Part shown: piece after piece, positions 53,004 through 62,864 of the stretch
How positions within the stretch are numbered: the first letter of the stretch is position 1
Layout: each line of letters starts with the position of its first letter
Source of the DNA: Mesorhizobium sp. AR07
GTDB taxonomy: Bacteria; Pseudomonadota; Alphaproteobacteria; Rhizobiales; Rhizobiaceae
DNA length: 64,000 nucleotides
Assembly: GCF_024746815.1 (NCBI RefSeq)
Contig: NZ_CP080525.1
Coordinates: forward strand, 5,512,501 to 5,576,500
Direction: 5' to 3'
Translations under genes and position numbers: made by a program
Notes under the pieces: generated by a model
What the model was told of the DNA's origin: nothing
Seen by the model: the letters and a program-made list of their open reading frames with translations, nothing else
The model's database searches: none

Positions 53004-53375
53004 TATTCGTTCTCCGTATGGCGGCAACAAATCATCAAGCCTTGCCGAGCGCAACCCGATCGCACCACCCTCAGGACGTTCGGTACGGTCTTCACCCATC
53101 TTTTGACGGCGGCTTGCCGTCGGCTTTTTTGATTCGTGCCCCGGGCGTCTTTGGTCTCAGGCAATCCAGGGTGCGTCTGCCCGAAGGGCGGCCGTGAACC
53201 ATCCTATCATGGAATGTATTCGTGGAGGAAAGATGATGCCGGGCGTGGTTTCGGCCACCGACTGCGATTTTCGGTGGGACGCGACGTCGCACAGAGCGTG
53301 ACGGGGCGAATCGCCCGCGCCGATGAATTGGATGTCCAACCAGCCCCGGTTCGCCATGTCTGTATGTCGTGACGC
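53004..53375. other. Intergenic region, no supported gene
   Basis: These 372 bases separate two minus-strand genes. A 66-residue minus frame (53157-53357) begins 18 bases after the Gp13-like stop but matches nothing I know and lacks a convincing ribosome-binding site. No RNA, repeat or strong hairpin is visible. Confidence 0.35.
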
Positions 53376-53816
53376 CTAAGCGACGCGAGCAGGCGGCAGT
53401 TCGAACAGAGTGGCGCCGTTCTCCTGACCCCGCTCGACATAGCCGATGATGTGAAACCATCTTGCGACGTCGGGCCCCTGGAGCCAGCTGCGCGAGTGAA
53501 TGGGGAGGTTGCCGGCGAGCGCCTGGATGTGTCTGATATGTTTTTTGCAGAAGCGAACGGTCGCGCCACGGAAGAAATCCTCCTGTGCGGCAAACAGCGT
53601 GTCGGCGGCGTCGCTATTCTCGTGCCAGGCGATGATCGCCACGGCCTTGTCGCCCTCGACAAGCGCGTGCGCGCGGCCTTCCTTCAGGTTCATCATCAGA
53701 TTGTCGTATGCGATCTTGCTGTCCTTGCCGGCCGCGACGTATTCGTCCGACATCCGCTTCGACAGACCACGAAAGACATCCTCCAGATCCCCAAGCGTTG
53801 CTGCGCGTGCTCTCAT
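53376..53816 (-). CDS. Phage Gp13-like (DUF2833) protein
   Basis: This 146-residue protein begins MRARAATLGDLEDVFRGLSKRMSDEYVAAG, with GNAT-like layout (AHALVEGDKAVAIIAWHE; FFRGATVRFCKKHIRHIQALAGNLPIHSRSWLQGPDVARWFHIIGY). This resembles the DUF2833 family, to which T7 internal virion protein gp13 belongs. There are no other virion genes around, so it is a phage relic or a domesticated copy. It is 180 bases from tRNA-Phe, a frequent insertion site. The start at 53816 has GGAGGTGAA upstream. Confidence 0.7.
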   Translation of the reverse strand: MRARAATLGDLEDVFRGLSKRMSDEYVAAGKDSKIAYDNLMMNLKEGRAHALVEGDKAVAIIAWHENSDAADTLFAAQEDFFRGATVRFCKKHIRHIQALAGNLPIHSRSWLQGPDVARWFHIIGYVERGQENGATLFELPPARVA

Positions 53817-54000
53817 TTCACCTCCTGGCGCCCCGGCAGGCAGTTTGCCCTAAGGATGAGGGATCACCAAGCAAATCGAATCCGCTGGTGGCCTAATGAG
53901 CGCAAAGCTGTTTCACCCGGCGATGCGTGCCGGCGCGCGATGGGGCTGGTTTCTGCCAAGCCGGCGGCTATGATCTAAGGTGATGAACTCAATTGGAAAA

Positions 54001-54076
<76 letters not shown>

Positions 54077-54403
54077 CTGTTCCGGCAAACGAAATCTCGT
54101 CCACCGGATCTCATGAAAGCGCCATCGGCGCCCCTTGAAAGCGCGTGGGTTATAGCACGGGAATCCGGCCTGTCCAGCGCCCAGATGGCGATTTCAGACA
54201 GGAAAAGAGACGCCATGCGACGGCCCTGTTCCGATGCCGCGGCGATGGTCGGAACGGCGCGCGGCGTGGTCCCGTTTCGGCCGGTGGTGTCCTTGTCCGC
54301 GCTGCCATCGCGGGCCGCAATGCCGTCACCCGTCTTTTAGCCGGCGATCGAGATGCGGCGACGCGTTCGCGGCGGCGGGCATGCCCCGCCTGGCCGTCGC
54401 GGC
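54077..54403. other. Region between tRNA-Phe and AraC gene
   Basis: These 327 bases lie upstream of tRNA-Phe and downstream of the AraC-type gene. They should contain the tRNA promoter in their left part and the 3' flank of the regulator gene. I see no gene, terminator or repeat I can support. Confidence 0.35.
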
Positions 54404-55297
54404 CTATCTGGCTCCGGACAGGCCTCTGCGAAAATCGGAGGGCGACATGCCGGCCAGCTTGCGGAACGACTTGTTGAAGGCGCTGAGCGAGCCGAAGCCA
54501 GAGTCCATGGCGACGCGCAGCACATTGGCGTCCTGATGCATCAAAAGCGCCTGCGCGTAGCTCAGCCGCAAAAGGTTCACATACTCGTTGAGCGTCATGC
54601 CGGTTGATTTCTTGAACAGGCTCATGGCGTATTTGGGATGGATGTCGGCGGCGGCCGCTATGTTCACGCAATCGATGTCGTAAAGGAAATTCTCGGCGAT
54701 GAAATCGCACATGCGCCCGACATTGCGTGACGACTGCGGATCGAAGGGGCTGCCGGTTTCCTGGCCGATCGGGGTTGCGGATACGAGCCGGTAAGGTTCG
54801 AACCGCACTCGCTCCAGCCGCAGCAGCAATTCGTTGACGGCGTGTTCCGCCTTGGCCTGGTCGCCGGACCGGGCGTAGCGGTTCCAGCGCTCGAAATTAT
54901 GGTTGTCGGACTGGTCGGTGGCACCGGTCACCAGCGTTGCACCGGTCATCAGCCGGTGCCGGATATCCGTGGGCAGATGCAGGCGGAAGAAATGCACCAG
55001 CGGCAGATGCGCGCCGGCATAGATGGCGTCGTCGGACAAATCGTCCATCTGGTGCGGCAGGCCGCCCCAGAACAGGCACATCTCGCCGGCAGAAAGCGAA
55101 ATCTCGTGGTCGTTCATGCGGTAATGCACGCTGCCGCGGACAATGAAATTCACCTCGACCTGGGCGTGCCAATGCGGCTTGAGCATCACCAGAGGATTGG
55201 TGTGAAACATCTGCAGCAAGAGCGGCAGGCCTTCCACGCTGCTGGCGCCAGGCTGGTAAAACGGCCGCTCCGGCATCTTACTTTCCGCCAATTTCAT
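54404..55297 (-). CDS. AraC-family regulator of adjacent ABC operon
   Basis: This 297-residue protein has an N-terminal cupin ligand domain (HWHAQVEVNFIVRGSVHYRMNDHEISLSAGEMCLFWGGLPHQM) and a C-terminal double helix-turn-helix (VNIAAAADIHPKYAMSLFKKSTGMTLNEYVNLLRLSYAQALL; VAMDSGFGSLSAFNKSFRKLAGMSPSDFRRG). It is divergent from the sugar ABC operon across an 85-base gap with two short palindromes, so it most likely controls that operon in response to its sugar. Start at 55297; an internal ATG at 55276 is possible. Confidence 0.88.
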   Translation of the reverse strand: MKLAESKMPERPFYQPGASSVEGLPLLLQMFHTNPLVMLKPHWHAQVEVNFIVRGSVHYRMNDHEISLSAGEMCLFWGGLPHQMDDLSDDAIYAGAHLPLVHFFRLHLPTDIRHRLMTGATLVTGATDQSDNHNFERWNRYARSGDQAKAEHAVNELLLRLERVRFEPYRLVSATPIGQETGSPFDPQSSRNVGRMCDFIAENFLYDIDCVNIAAAADIHPKYAMSLFKKSTGMTLNEYVNLLRLSYAQALLMHQDANVLRVAMDSGFGSLSAFNKSFRKLAGMSPSDFRRGLSGAR

Positions 55298-55328
55298 ATT
55301 CCCTTTGACGGCGACAGGCCCTGCCCAC

Positions 55329-55356
55329 TGCCTAGTCTAGGCATGCTCACAGTGAG
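55329..55356. promoter_or_regulatory. Two palindromes between AraC and ABC operon
   Basis: TGCCTAGTCTAGGCA (55329-55343, two 7-bp arms around T) and CTCACAGTGAG (55346-55356) lie side by side 27-54 bases before the binding-protein start. AraC-type activators usually bind direct rather than inverted repeats, so a second regulator (LacI type) is also conceivable. Confidence 0.55.
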
Positions 55357-55382
55357 AGAGCAAATGAAATGGGAGGATTTCA

Positions 55383-56654
55383 ATGCGCATCACAATGACC
55401 TGCGCCGCGCTCGCGCTCGCCCTGGGCTCTGCCCCGGCCTTCGCGCAATCCGGCGAAATCACGATATGGAGCTGGAACATCGCCGCTTCATCGCTGAAGG
55501 CGACCATTGCCGGCTTCAACAAGCAACATCCCGACGTCAAGGTGACGGTCCAGGATCTCGGCAACCAGCCGACCTTCGACAAGTCAATCGCCGGCTGCGC
55601 CGCTGGCGGCGTAGGATTGCCGGACATCGTCTCGATCGAGAATGGCAAGGCCGAGAACTACTGGAGCCAGTTCCCCGACTGCTTCGTCGACCTGCATACG
55701 CTGGGCTATACCGCGCAGGACCAGGCGAAGTTTCCCGATTTCAAGCGCACCGAACTCGAAGTCGGCGGCAAGGCCTATGCCATGCCGTGGGATTCAGGTC
55801 CGGTTGCCGCCTTCTATCGCCGTGATTTCTACGAAAAGGCCGGCGTCGATCCAGCCTCGATCAAGACGTGGGACGATTTCATCGCCGCCGGCAAGAAGAT
55901 CCAGGCAGCCAATCCGGGCGTCTCTATGACCAATGCCGATTTCAACGGCGACACCGAATTCTTCCGCATGATCTCCAATGAACAGGGCTGCGCTTATTTC
56001 GCCGATGACGGCCAGTCGATCACGGTCAACCAGCCCAAATGCGTCGACGCCATGACCAAGGTCAAGGAGATGAAGGACGCCGGCATCGTCTCCTCCGCCG
56101 ACTGGGGCACCAAGATCACCAACAACACCGCTGGCGCGGTCGCCACGCAGATCTATGGCGGTTGGTACGAGGGCACCGTTCGTACCGAATCGGCCGGCGA
56201 AAACGGCAAATGGGGCGTCTATCTGATGCCGAGCCTGACCGCAGACGGTCCGCGCGCCGCCAATCTCGGCGGCTCCTCGCTCGCCATCACCTCGGCCAGC
56301 AAGAACAAGGAAGCGGCTTACGCCTACCTGAAATACACGCTCGAGACGAACGAAGGCCAGATAACGATGCTGAAGGAATTCGGCCTCGTCCCCTCGCTGG
56401 TGTCGGCGCTCGACGACCCCTACGTCTCGCAAGCCTTGCCCTACTGGGGTGGCCAGGCCGTCTGGAAGGATATCCTCGCCACGTTGCCCAAGGTCGTCCC
56501 CACCCGTGGCACGCCGTTCCAGAGCGATGCCGAAATCATCATCCGCGCGGTGCAGACCAAATATCTGGGCGGCGGCTATCCCGACGCCAAGGCGGCGCTT
56601 GACGACGCCGCAAGCCAGATCGCCGCGGCGACCGGATTGCCCGTCAAGTCCTGA
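55383..56654 (+). CDS. Sugar ABC transporter substrate-binding protein
   Basis: This 423-residue family 1 solute-binding protein has the signal peptide MRITMTCAALALALGSAPAFA and mature start QSGEITIWSWNIAASSLKATIAGFNKQHPDVKV. It resembles MalE/MsmE-type binding proteins for oligosaccharides. Typical features are the SIENGKAENYW region, DSGPVAAFYRRDFYEKAGVDP and GGSSLAITSASKNKEAAYAYLKYTLE. GGGAGG precedes the ATG. It is the first gene of an operon with two permeases and an ATPase (CUT1). The GH4 glycosidase further down suggests alpha-linked galactosides or glucosides as substrate. Confidence 0.9.
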   Translation: MRITMTCAALALALGSAPAFAQSGEITIWSWNIAASSLKATIAGFNKQHPDVKVTVQDLGNQPTFDKSIAGCAAGGVGLPDIVSIENGKAENYWSQFPDCFVDLHTLGYTAQDQAKFPDFKRTELEVGGKAYAMPWDSGPVAAFYRRDFYEKAGVDPASIKTWDDFIAAGKKIQAANPGVSMTNADFNGDTEFFRMISNEQGCAYFADDGQSITVNQPKCVDAMTKVKEMKDAGIVSSADWGTKITNNTAGAVATQIYGGWYEGTVRTESAGENGKWGVYLMPSLTADGPRAANLGGSSLAITSASKNKEAAYAYLKYTLETNEGQITMLKEFGLVPSLVSALDDPYVSQALPYWGGQAVWKDILATLPKVVPTRGTPFQSDAEIIIRAVQTKYLGGGYPDAKAALDDAASQIAAATGLPVKS

Positions 56655-56809
56655 CCTCTCAAGGACCGGGTCCGGGACAGGCGCTCGCGCCGCCCGGGCC
56701 CGATCGCGCCCTGTGGGTTCCCCTCGCGTGGACGTGTATTTTTCGACAAACCGGCTTCCGTTGCCGCGTGGCCATGGCCTGGAACACCGAGGGATGAAGG
56801 AGGATGATG

Positions 56810-57670
56810 ATGCGTAACCGCAACACCACGGCCTATCGCTTCCTCACGCCCTATCTGCTGATCTTTGCAATCTTCTGGGTGTGGCCGATCATCAGCTCGT
56901 TCCTGATCTCGTTCCAGGCGACACGCACCGTGCCATGGCGGTTCGCGCCTGCCTTCAACTGGGGCCGATTGATCGGCGATCCGGCCTTCTTCAACGCACT
57001 GAAGAACACGCTGCTCATCCTTGTCATCCAGGTGCCGGTGATGATTACGCTGGCGATCGTGATGGCGGTGCTGTTGAACTCGCCGCTGCTTAAAGCGCGC
57101 GGCCTCTACCGCTTCGCCTTCTTCGCCCCGGTGGTGGTCGGCGAGGTTGCCTACTCGGCGGTCTTCCGGCTGATGTTCAACCTCAACTTCGGCATCATCA
57201 ACAAATTGCTGAACAGCGTCGGCCTGCCCAGCATCGACTGGTTTTCCAACGTCACCCCGGCGATGGCGCTGATCATGATCGCGGTGACCTGGCGCTGGGC
57301 CGGCTACAACGCCATCATCCTGCTCGCCGGCATGCAGTCCATCCCCGAGGATGTCTACGAGGCGGCGACGCTCGACCGCGTCAGCAAGCTCAGGCAGTTC
57401 GGCTTCATCACTCTGCCGCTCCTGAAGCCGGTCATCGTATTCTGCCTGGTGCTGTCGATCATCGGCACCATGCAGCTGTTCACCGAGCCCTTCCTGATCA
57501 CCGAGCGCGGCGGACCGGGCGGCGGCACGGAGACGCTTGGCCTGTTGCTTTACCGCCAGGGTTTTCGGTCGCTCAACTTCGGCTACGCGTCGGCCGTCGC
57601 CTACACCATGGCCGCGCTGGCGATCGCGATCACCCTGGTGCAGCTGTGGCTGACGAGGGAACCGAAATGA
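56810..57670 (+). CDS. CUT1 sugar ABC permease, first subunit
   Basis: This 286-residue permease of the MalF/UgpA type has six membrane segments and the EAA loop EDVYEAATLDRVSKLRQFGFITLPLLKPV. Three ATG codons in a row occur at 56804-56812; AAGGAGG at 56797-56803 fits the third best. It overlaps the second permease gene as ATGA. Forms the translocation pore with it. Confidence 0.9.
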   Translation: MRNRNTTAYRFLTPYLLIFAIFWVWPIISSFLISFQATRTVPWRFAPAFNWGRLIGDPAFFNALKNTLLILVIQVPVMITLAIVMAVLLNSPLLKARGLYRFAFFAPVVVGEVAYSAVFRLMFNLNFGIINKLLNSVGLPSIDWFSNVTPAMALIMIAVTWRWAGYNAIILLAGMQSIPEDVYEAATLDRVSKLRQFGFITLPLLKPVIVFCLVLSIIGTMQLFTEPFLITERGGPGGGTETLGLLLYRQGFRSLNFGYASAVAYTMAALAIAITLVQLWLTREPK

Positions 57671-58503
57671 GGTCGCGCTCCTCCGCCAGACTGGGACGCA
57701 GCGTCGCGCTGCATCTGTTCCTGACGCCGCTGGCGCTGATCTGGCTGTTTCCGCTGTGGATGATGGTGGTGTTCTCGACCATGCCCGACAACGGCATCTT
57801 CAGCCCCGGCATCGAGCTTTTGCCGCACGGCAATTTCCTCGACAATGTCAACAATCTGCAGCGTGACACCGACTTCGTCGGCGCCATCGGCATTTCGGTC
57901 TCGGTGGCGGTGACCTACACCGTCCTGTCGGTGCTGCTGACGTCGATGGCCGGCTGGGCGCTGGCCCGCTACCAGTTCTTCGGCAAGGGCGTGGTCGTCG
58001 CCATCATCCTCGGCACCATCACGCTCCCCTATGCGGTGGTGCTGATCCCGCAATTCATCATGGTGGCACGCGATTTCAAGCTCGCCAACACCTGGGTGGC
58101 GCTGATCGTGCCGCCGCTGTTCAATTCGCTCGGCGTGCTGTTCATGCGGCAGTGCTTCTCGATGATGCCGGACGACCTTTTCGATGCGGCGCGCGTCGAA
58201 GGGGTGAAGGAATGGCGCATCTTCGTCTTCGTCGCGCTGCCGCTGGCGCGGCCGATGCTGGCGGCGCTCGCCATCATCCTGTTCCTCGCCTCCTGGAACA
58301 ATTATCTGTGGCCGCTGCTGATCAACAGCCAGCCTGGTTCGATGACGGCGCCGGTGGCGCTCGGCACGCTGATCGGCCTCACCAAGGTGTCGTGGGGCGG
58401 CATCATGGCAGGCGCGGTGATGCTGACGGTGCCGATGCTCATCGTCTTCGTGCTGTTGCAGCGCCATTTCATCGCCGGCATCGCCGCCGGCGCCATCAAA
58501 TAG
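57667..58503 (+). CDS. CUT1 sugar ABC permease, second subunit
   Basis: This 278-residue MalG/UgpE-type permease has six membrane segments. It contains LFPLWMMVVFSTMPDNGIF in the first loop and the EAA motif DDLFDAARVEGVKEWRIFVFVALPLARPM. The ATG at 57667 overlaps the first permease stop; the frame is open upstream only within that gene. The ATPase gene follows after 16 bases. Confidence 0.9.
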   Translation: MRSRSSARLGRSVALHLFLTPLALIWLFPLWMMVVFSTMPDNGIFSPGIELLPHGNFLDNVNNLQRDTDFVGAIGISVSVAVTYTVLSVLLTSMAGWALARYQFFGKGVVVAIILGTITLPYAVVLIPQFIMVARDFKLANTWVALIVPPLFNSLGVLFMRQCFSMMPDDLFDAARVEGVKEWRIFVFVALPLARPMLAALAIILFLASWNNYLWPLLINSQPGSMTAPVALGTLIGLTKVSWGGIMAGAVMLTVPMLIVFVLLQRHFIAGIAAGAIK

Positions 58504-58519
58504 GACAAGCAGGATCAGC

Positions 58520-59605
<1,086 letters not shown>

Positions 59606-59688
59606 TGCGTGTCGGACGACGACATGCATGAAACCAATTTTCTGTGCCCGGCGGTCAGGCGTCGGGGCGACTTGAAGGAGATTTTGAC

Positions 59689-61719
59689 GTGAACGCCAAC
59701 CCAAGAAAAATCCGCTGGGGCATTCTCGGGCCGGGCAGCATCGCCAAGGCCTTCGCCGGCGGTGTCGCCGGCTCGCGCAACGGCGTGCTCGCCGCCATCG
59801 GCGCCCGCAACCCCGGCAAGCCAGGCCTCACTGACGCCTTCCCCGGCGCCCGCATCCTCGACGGCTACGATGCGCTGCTCGCCGATCCCGACATCGACGC
59901 CGTCTACATTGCGATACCGCATCCGGGCCATGCGCAATGGGCGATCAGGGCGGCGGAAGCCGGAAAACATGTGCTGTGCGAAAAGCCGCTTGCGCTGACC
60001 GCCTTCGAGGCCGACGCCATGATCCATGCCGCGCGCAAGGCCGGCACCTTTCTCGGCGAAGCCTTCATGTACCGGCTGCATCCGCAGACGCTGAAGCTGG
60101 TGGAACTGATCCGGTCGGGCGTCATCGGCGACGTCAGGATGATCAAGTCGAGCTTCGGCTTCGCCATGCCGGGCTTCATGCCGGAGCACCGGCTCTATGC
60201 CAACGATCTTGCCGGCGGCGGCATTCTCGACGTTGGCGGCTATCCGGTCTCGATGGCGCGGCTGATTGCCGGGGCTGCTGCGGGGCTCCCCTTCGCCGAG
60301 CCGGACAAAGTGGTCGGTGCTGCCCATCTTGGCCAGTCCGGTGTCGACGAATGGGCCTCCGCCATCTTGCAGTTTCCGGGCGGCGTCATCGCCGAAGTCT
60401 CCTGCAGCATCTCGCTCAACCAAGACAATGTCTTGCGTATCCTCGGCACCAAAGGCCGCATCGAGGTGCCGGACTTCTGGTTCGCCGGCGGCGACCGCGA
60501 CGTTGGCCTCGGCCAGATCGACGTGATCCGATCCGATGGCGCCCGCGAGACCATCAGCGTCAACGAGAAGCGCCACGTCTATTCCTTCGAAGTCGATGCC
60601 GCCGGCGACGCCATTCTCGCCGGCGCCCAAGAATTCGCCTGGCCGGGCATGGCATGGGCCGACAGTCTCGGCACCTTGCGCGTTCTCGACAGATGGCGCG
60701 CGGCGGCCGGGCTCGAATATGGGATCGAGAAAGCCTTGCTGCGCACCAACACCATCTCCGGCCGGCCCTTGCGGTCCGGCGGAACGGCGATCGGCAAGCG
60801 CACGATTCCGGGCCTGTCGAAGCCGGCGTCGGTGGCGGCACTCGGCTTCGAGGATTTCCGCACCTTTTCCTCGGGCTCGATCCTGCTCGACGCCTTTTTC
60901 GAGGCCGGCGGCAATCTCTTCGACACCGGTTATATCTACGGCGCCGGTTACACCGAGACGCTGCTTGGCGAGTGGTTGAAAAACCGCGGCGTGCGCGCGC
61001 AATCGGTGATCATCGCCAAGGGCGCCCATACGCCGCTCTGCTATCCCGATGCGATCGGCAAGCAACTCGCACAGTCGCTCGACCGCCTGCAGACCGACCA
61101 TGTCGATGTCTACTTCATGCACCGCGACAATCCGGACGTGCCGGTCGGCGAGTTCGTCGACGCGATGGACCAGGAAGCCAAGGCAGGCCGCATTCGCGGT
61201 CCGTTCGGTGGTTCGAACTGGACGATGGAACGCATGGACGAGGCTATTGCCTATGCCGAACGCACCGGCAAGCAGAAGCCCGGCGCCCTATCCAACAATT
61301 TCTCGCTGGCCGAAATGCTGGAGCCGATCTGGGCCGGCTGCGTCACCTCCTCGACCGATCAATGGAAGGCCTGGCTGGCCGCCCGGCAGATGCCGAACTT
61401 CGCCTGGTCGAGCCAGGGCCGCGGTTTTTTCACCGATCGCGCCGGACGCGACAAGCGCGACAACGAGGAACTGGTGCGGGTCTGGTATTCGGAGCAAAAT
61501 TTCGGCCGCCGCGATCGGGCGATCGAACTCGCCGCGCAGCTGGGCAAGAGCCCGATCCATATTGCGCTGGCCTATGTGCTCAATCAGCCCTTCCCATCCA
61601 TTCCGCTGATCGGGCCACGCACGCTGGGTGAACTGGACGATAGCCTGCGAGCCCTCGACATCAAACTTTCGCCGGCCGATCTCGACTGGCTGGACACTGG
61701 CACACGGCACGCTGCCTGA
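59689..61719 (+). CDS. Gfo/Idh/MocA oxidoreductase fused to aldo/keto reductase
   Basis: This 676-residue protein has two complete oxidoreductase modules. Residues 1 to about 335 form a Gfo/Idh/MocA enzyme: Rossmann motif WGILGPGSIAKAFAGGV, the EKPLALTAFEA active-site strand and GGGILDVGGYPVSMARL. After a linker (KRTIPGLSKPASVAALGFEDF), residues 385-676 are an aldo/keto reductase with tetrad residues Asp and Tyr in FDTGYIYGAGY, Lys in VIIAKGAH and His in YFMHRDNP. The GTG at 59689 with AAGGAG upstream is the likely start. It could carry out consecutive redox steps on an imported sugar, such as oxidation to a keto-sugar and reduction. The fusion is unusual; it is read through in one frame, with no break. 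Confidence 0.88.
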   Translation: MNANPRKIRWGILGPGSIAKAFAGGVAGSRNGVLAAIGARNPGKPGLTDAFPGARILDGYDALLADPDIDAVYIAIPHPGHAQWAIRAAEAGKHVLCEKPLALTAFEADAMIHAARKAGTFLGEAFMYRLHPQTLKLVELIRSGVIGDVRMIKSSFGFAMPGFMPEHRLYANDLAGGGILDVGGYPVSMARLIAGAAAGLPFAEPDKVVGAAHLGQSGVDEWASAILQFPGGVIAEVSCSISLNQDNVLRILGTKGRIEVPDFWFAGGDRDVGLGQIDVIRSDGARETISVNEKRHVYSFEVDAAGDAILAGAQEFAWPGMAWADSLGTLRVLDRWRAAAGLEYGIEKALLRTNTISGRPLRSGGTAIGKRTIPGLSKPASVAALGFEDFRTFSSGSILLDAFFEAGGNLFDTGYIYGAGYTETLLGEWLKNRGVRAQSVIIAKGAHTPLCYPDAIGKQLAQSLDRLQTDHVDVYFMHRDNPDVPVGEFVDAMDQEAKAGRIRGPFGGSNWTMERMDEAIAYAERTGKQKPGALSNNFSLAEMLEPIWAGCVTSSTDQWKAWLAARQMPNFAWSSQGRGFFTDRAGRDKRDNEELVRVWYSEQNFGRRDRAIELAAQLGKSPIHIALAYVLNQPFPSIPLIGPRTLGELDDSLRALDIKLSPADLDWLDTGTRHAA

Positions 61720-61746
61720 TGCATGAGACAAGGACCCAAAGCGGCG

Positions 61747-62619
61747 TCAGGTGTCGTCCGACGCCCTGACGCCGCGTCTGGGCGGGGTTCTCATGTTGGC
61801 ATACATGCCGGTGGTACGGAATTGGCTGGGCGTGATGCCGTAGCAGCGGCGGAAGACCTTCGAAAAATAATTCGCGTCCTCGAAGCCGCACAGGATGGCG
61901 ACTTCCTTCACCGGCAGGAAATCCGCCTTGGTCAAGAGCTTCGCCGCGCGTTGCAAGCGCTGCTGCAGCACGAACTCGGCGGGCGGCAGGCCTTCGCTCT
62001 CGGCGAAACAGCGCGAGAAATGGGCCCGGCTGAGACCACTGATCTGGACCAGGTCCGCCACCGGCAGCGGCCCGTCGAGATGGGCGCTGATGTGATCGAT
62101 GACCGGCTGCATGACACTCTGTTTTTCGGCAAAGGCATGTGAGCCGAAGACATCGTCATAGAGCGCCATCGCGGCCTCGTAGGCGACGGCGGAAGCAGCA
62201 CCCGGCGAAGCAGCCCCCTTGATGAGCCGCAGGCTGCAGTCAGCAAGATGATCGATCGTCGCCGGCTGCAGCCGAAACACCGGGCCCGAAGTGCCGAGTA
62301 TGGATTTGTGGATGCGCAGCGCCTCTTCGCCGTTCATCGAAATCCAGAAATATTCCCAACGCTCATCCTTGGCCAGCCAGTAGCGGTGGTTGTGCGGCAC
62401 CAGCACCAGCAATGTGTCGTTCTTCTGCAGGCGGTAGTTGCGGTTCTCGTAGCGCAGCCGCCCGGTCCCGCTGATGGTGTGCTGCAGCACGGTGAACGGT
62501 GTCTGGCCGCGCCTGCGCCCGTCCCAGTCGTAGCTCTCGTCCTCGCGCACTTCGTAGCCGGTGCTCGTCGGCATGGCGTGCAGGCGCTGGCGGCCGCGCG
62601 GCAGCGAGATCGTGCGCAT
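61747..62619 (-). CDS. AraC-family regulator divergent from GH4 gene
   Basis: This protein of about 290 residues has an N-terminal cupin ligand domain (TPFTVLQHTISGTGRLRYENRNYRLQKNDTLLVLVPHNHRYWL) and a C-terminal AraC double HTH (LPVADLVQISGLSRAHFSRCFAESEGLPPAEFVLQQRLQRA; VAILCGFEDANYFSKVFRRCYGITPSQFR). The ATG at 62619 is taken; GTG at 62652 with AAGGG upstream is an alternative. It faces the glycosidase gene across 245 bases, so it probably activates it. It is convergent with the fusion enzyme gene. Confidence 0.87.
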   Translation of the reverse strand: MRTISLPRGRQRLHAMPTSTGYEVREDESYDWDGRRRGQTPFTVLQHTISGTGRLRYENRNYRLQKNDTLLVLVPHNHRYWLAKDERWEYFWISMNGEEALRIHKSILGTSGPVFRLQPATIDHLADCSLRLIKGAASPGAASAVAYEAAMALYDDVFGSHAFAEKQSVMQPVIDHISAHLDGPLPVADLVQISGLSRAHFSRCFAESEGLPPAEFVLQQRLQRAAKLLTKADFLPVKEVAILCGFEDANYFSKVFRRCYGITPSQFRTTGMYANMRTPPRRGVRASDDT

Positions 62620-62864
62620 GGACTGTCCGTTTTCTATCAAATCCTGCAGCACAAAATTACCCTTGAAAGCATAATCCTTCTCTGGTCGCGCTCGCGAATA
62701 AGCGCATAATCCGTCTCGAAAAGCGAGAGAGATCCGCAGTCGAGGAGCGGACAGGGAGGTTGGCGGGCCGGATTCCGGTCTGTCCTGAACACATGCCATG
62801 GCATGTGGCCAGACCTTTCCTTGTCATTCCTTGCCCGCCATTCGAATGAAATGAGGTCCGGCTG

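Noticed and set aside
53157..53357. 66-residue minus-strand frame after the Gp13-like gene
   Set aside because: No ribosome-binding site and no recognisable family; kept only as a note in the intergenic entry.
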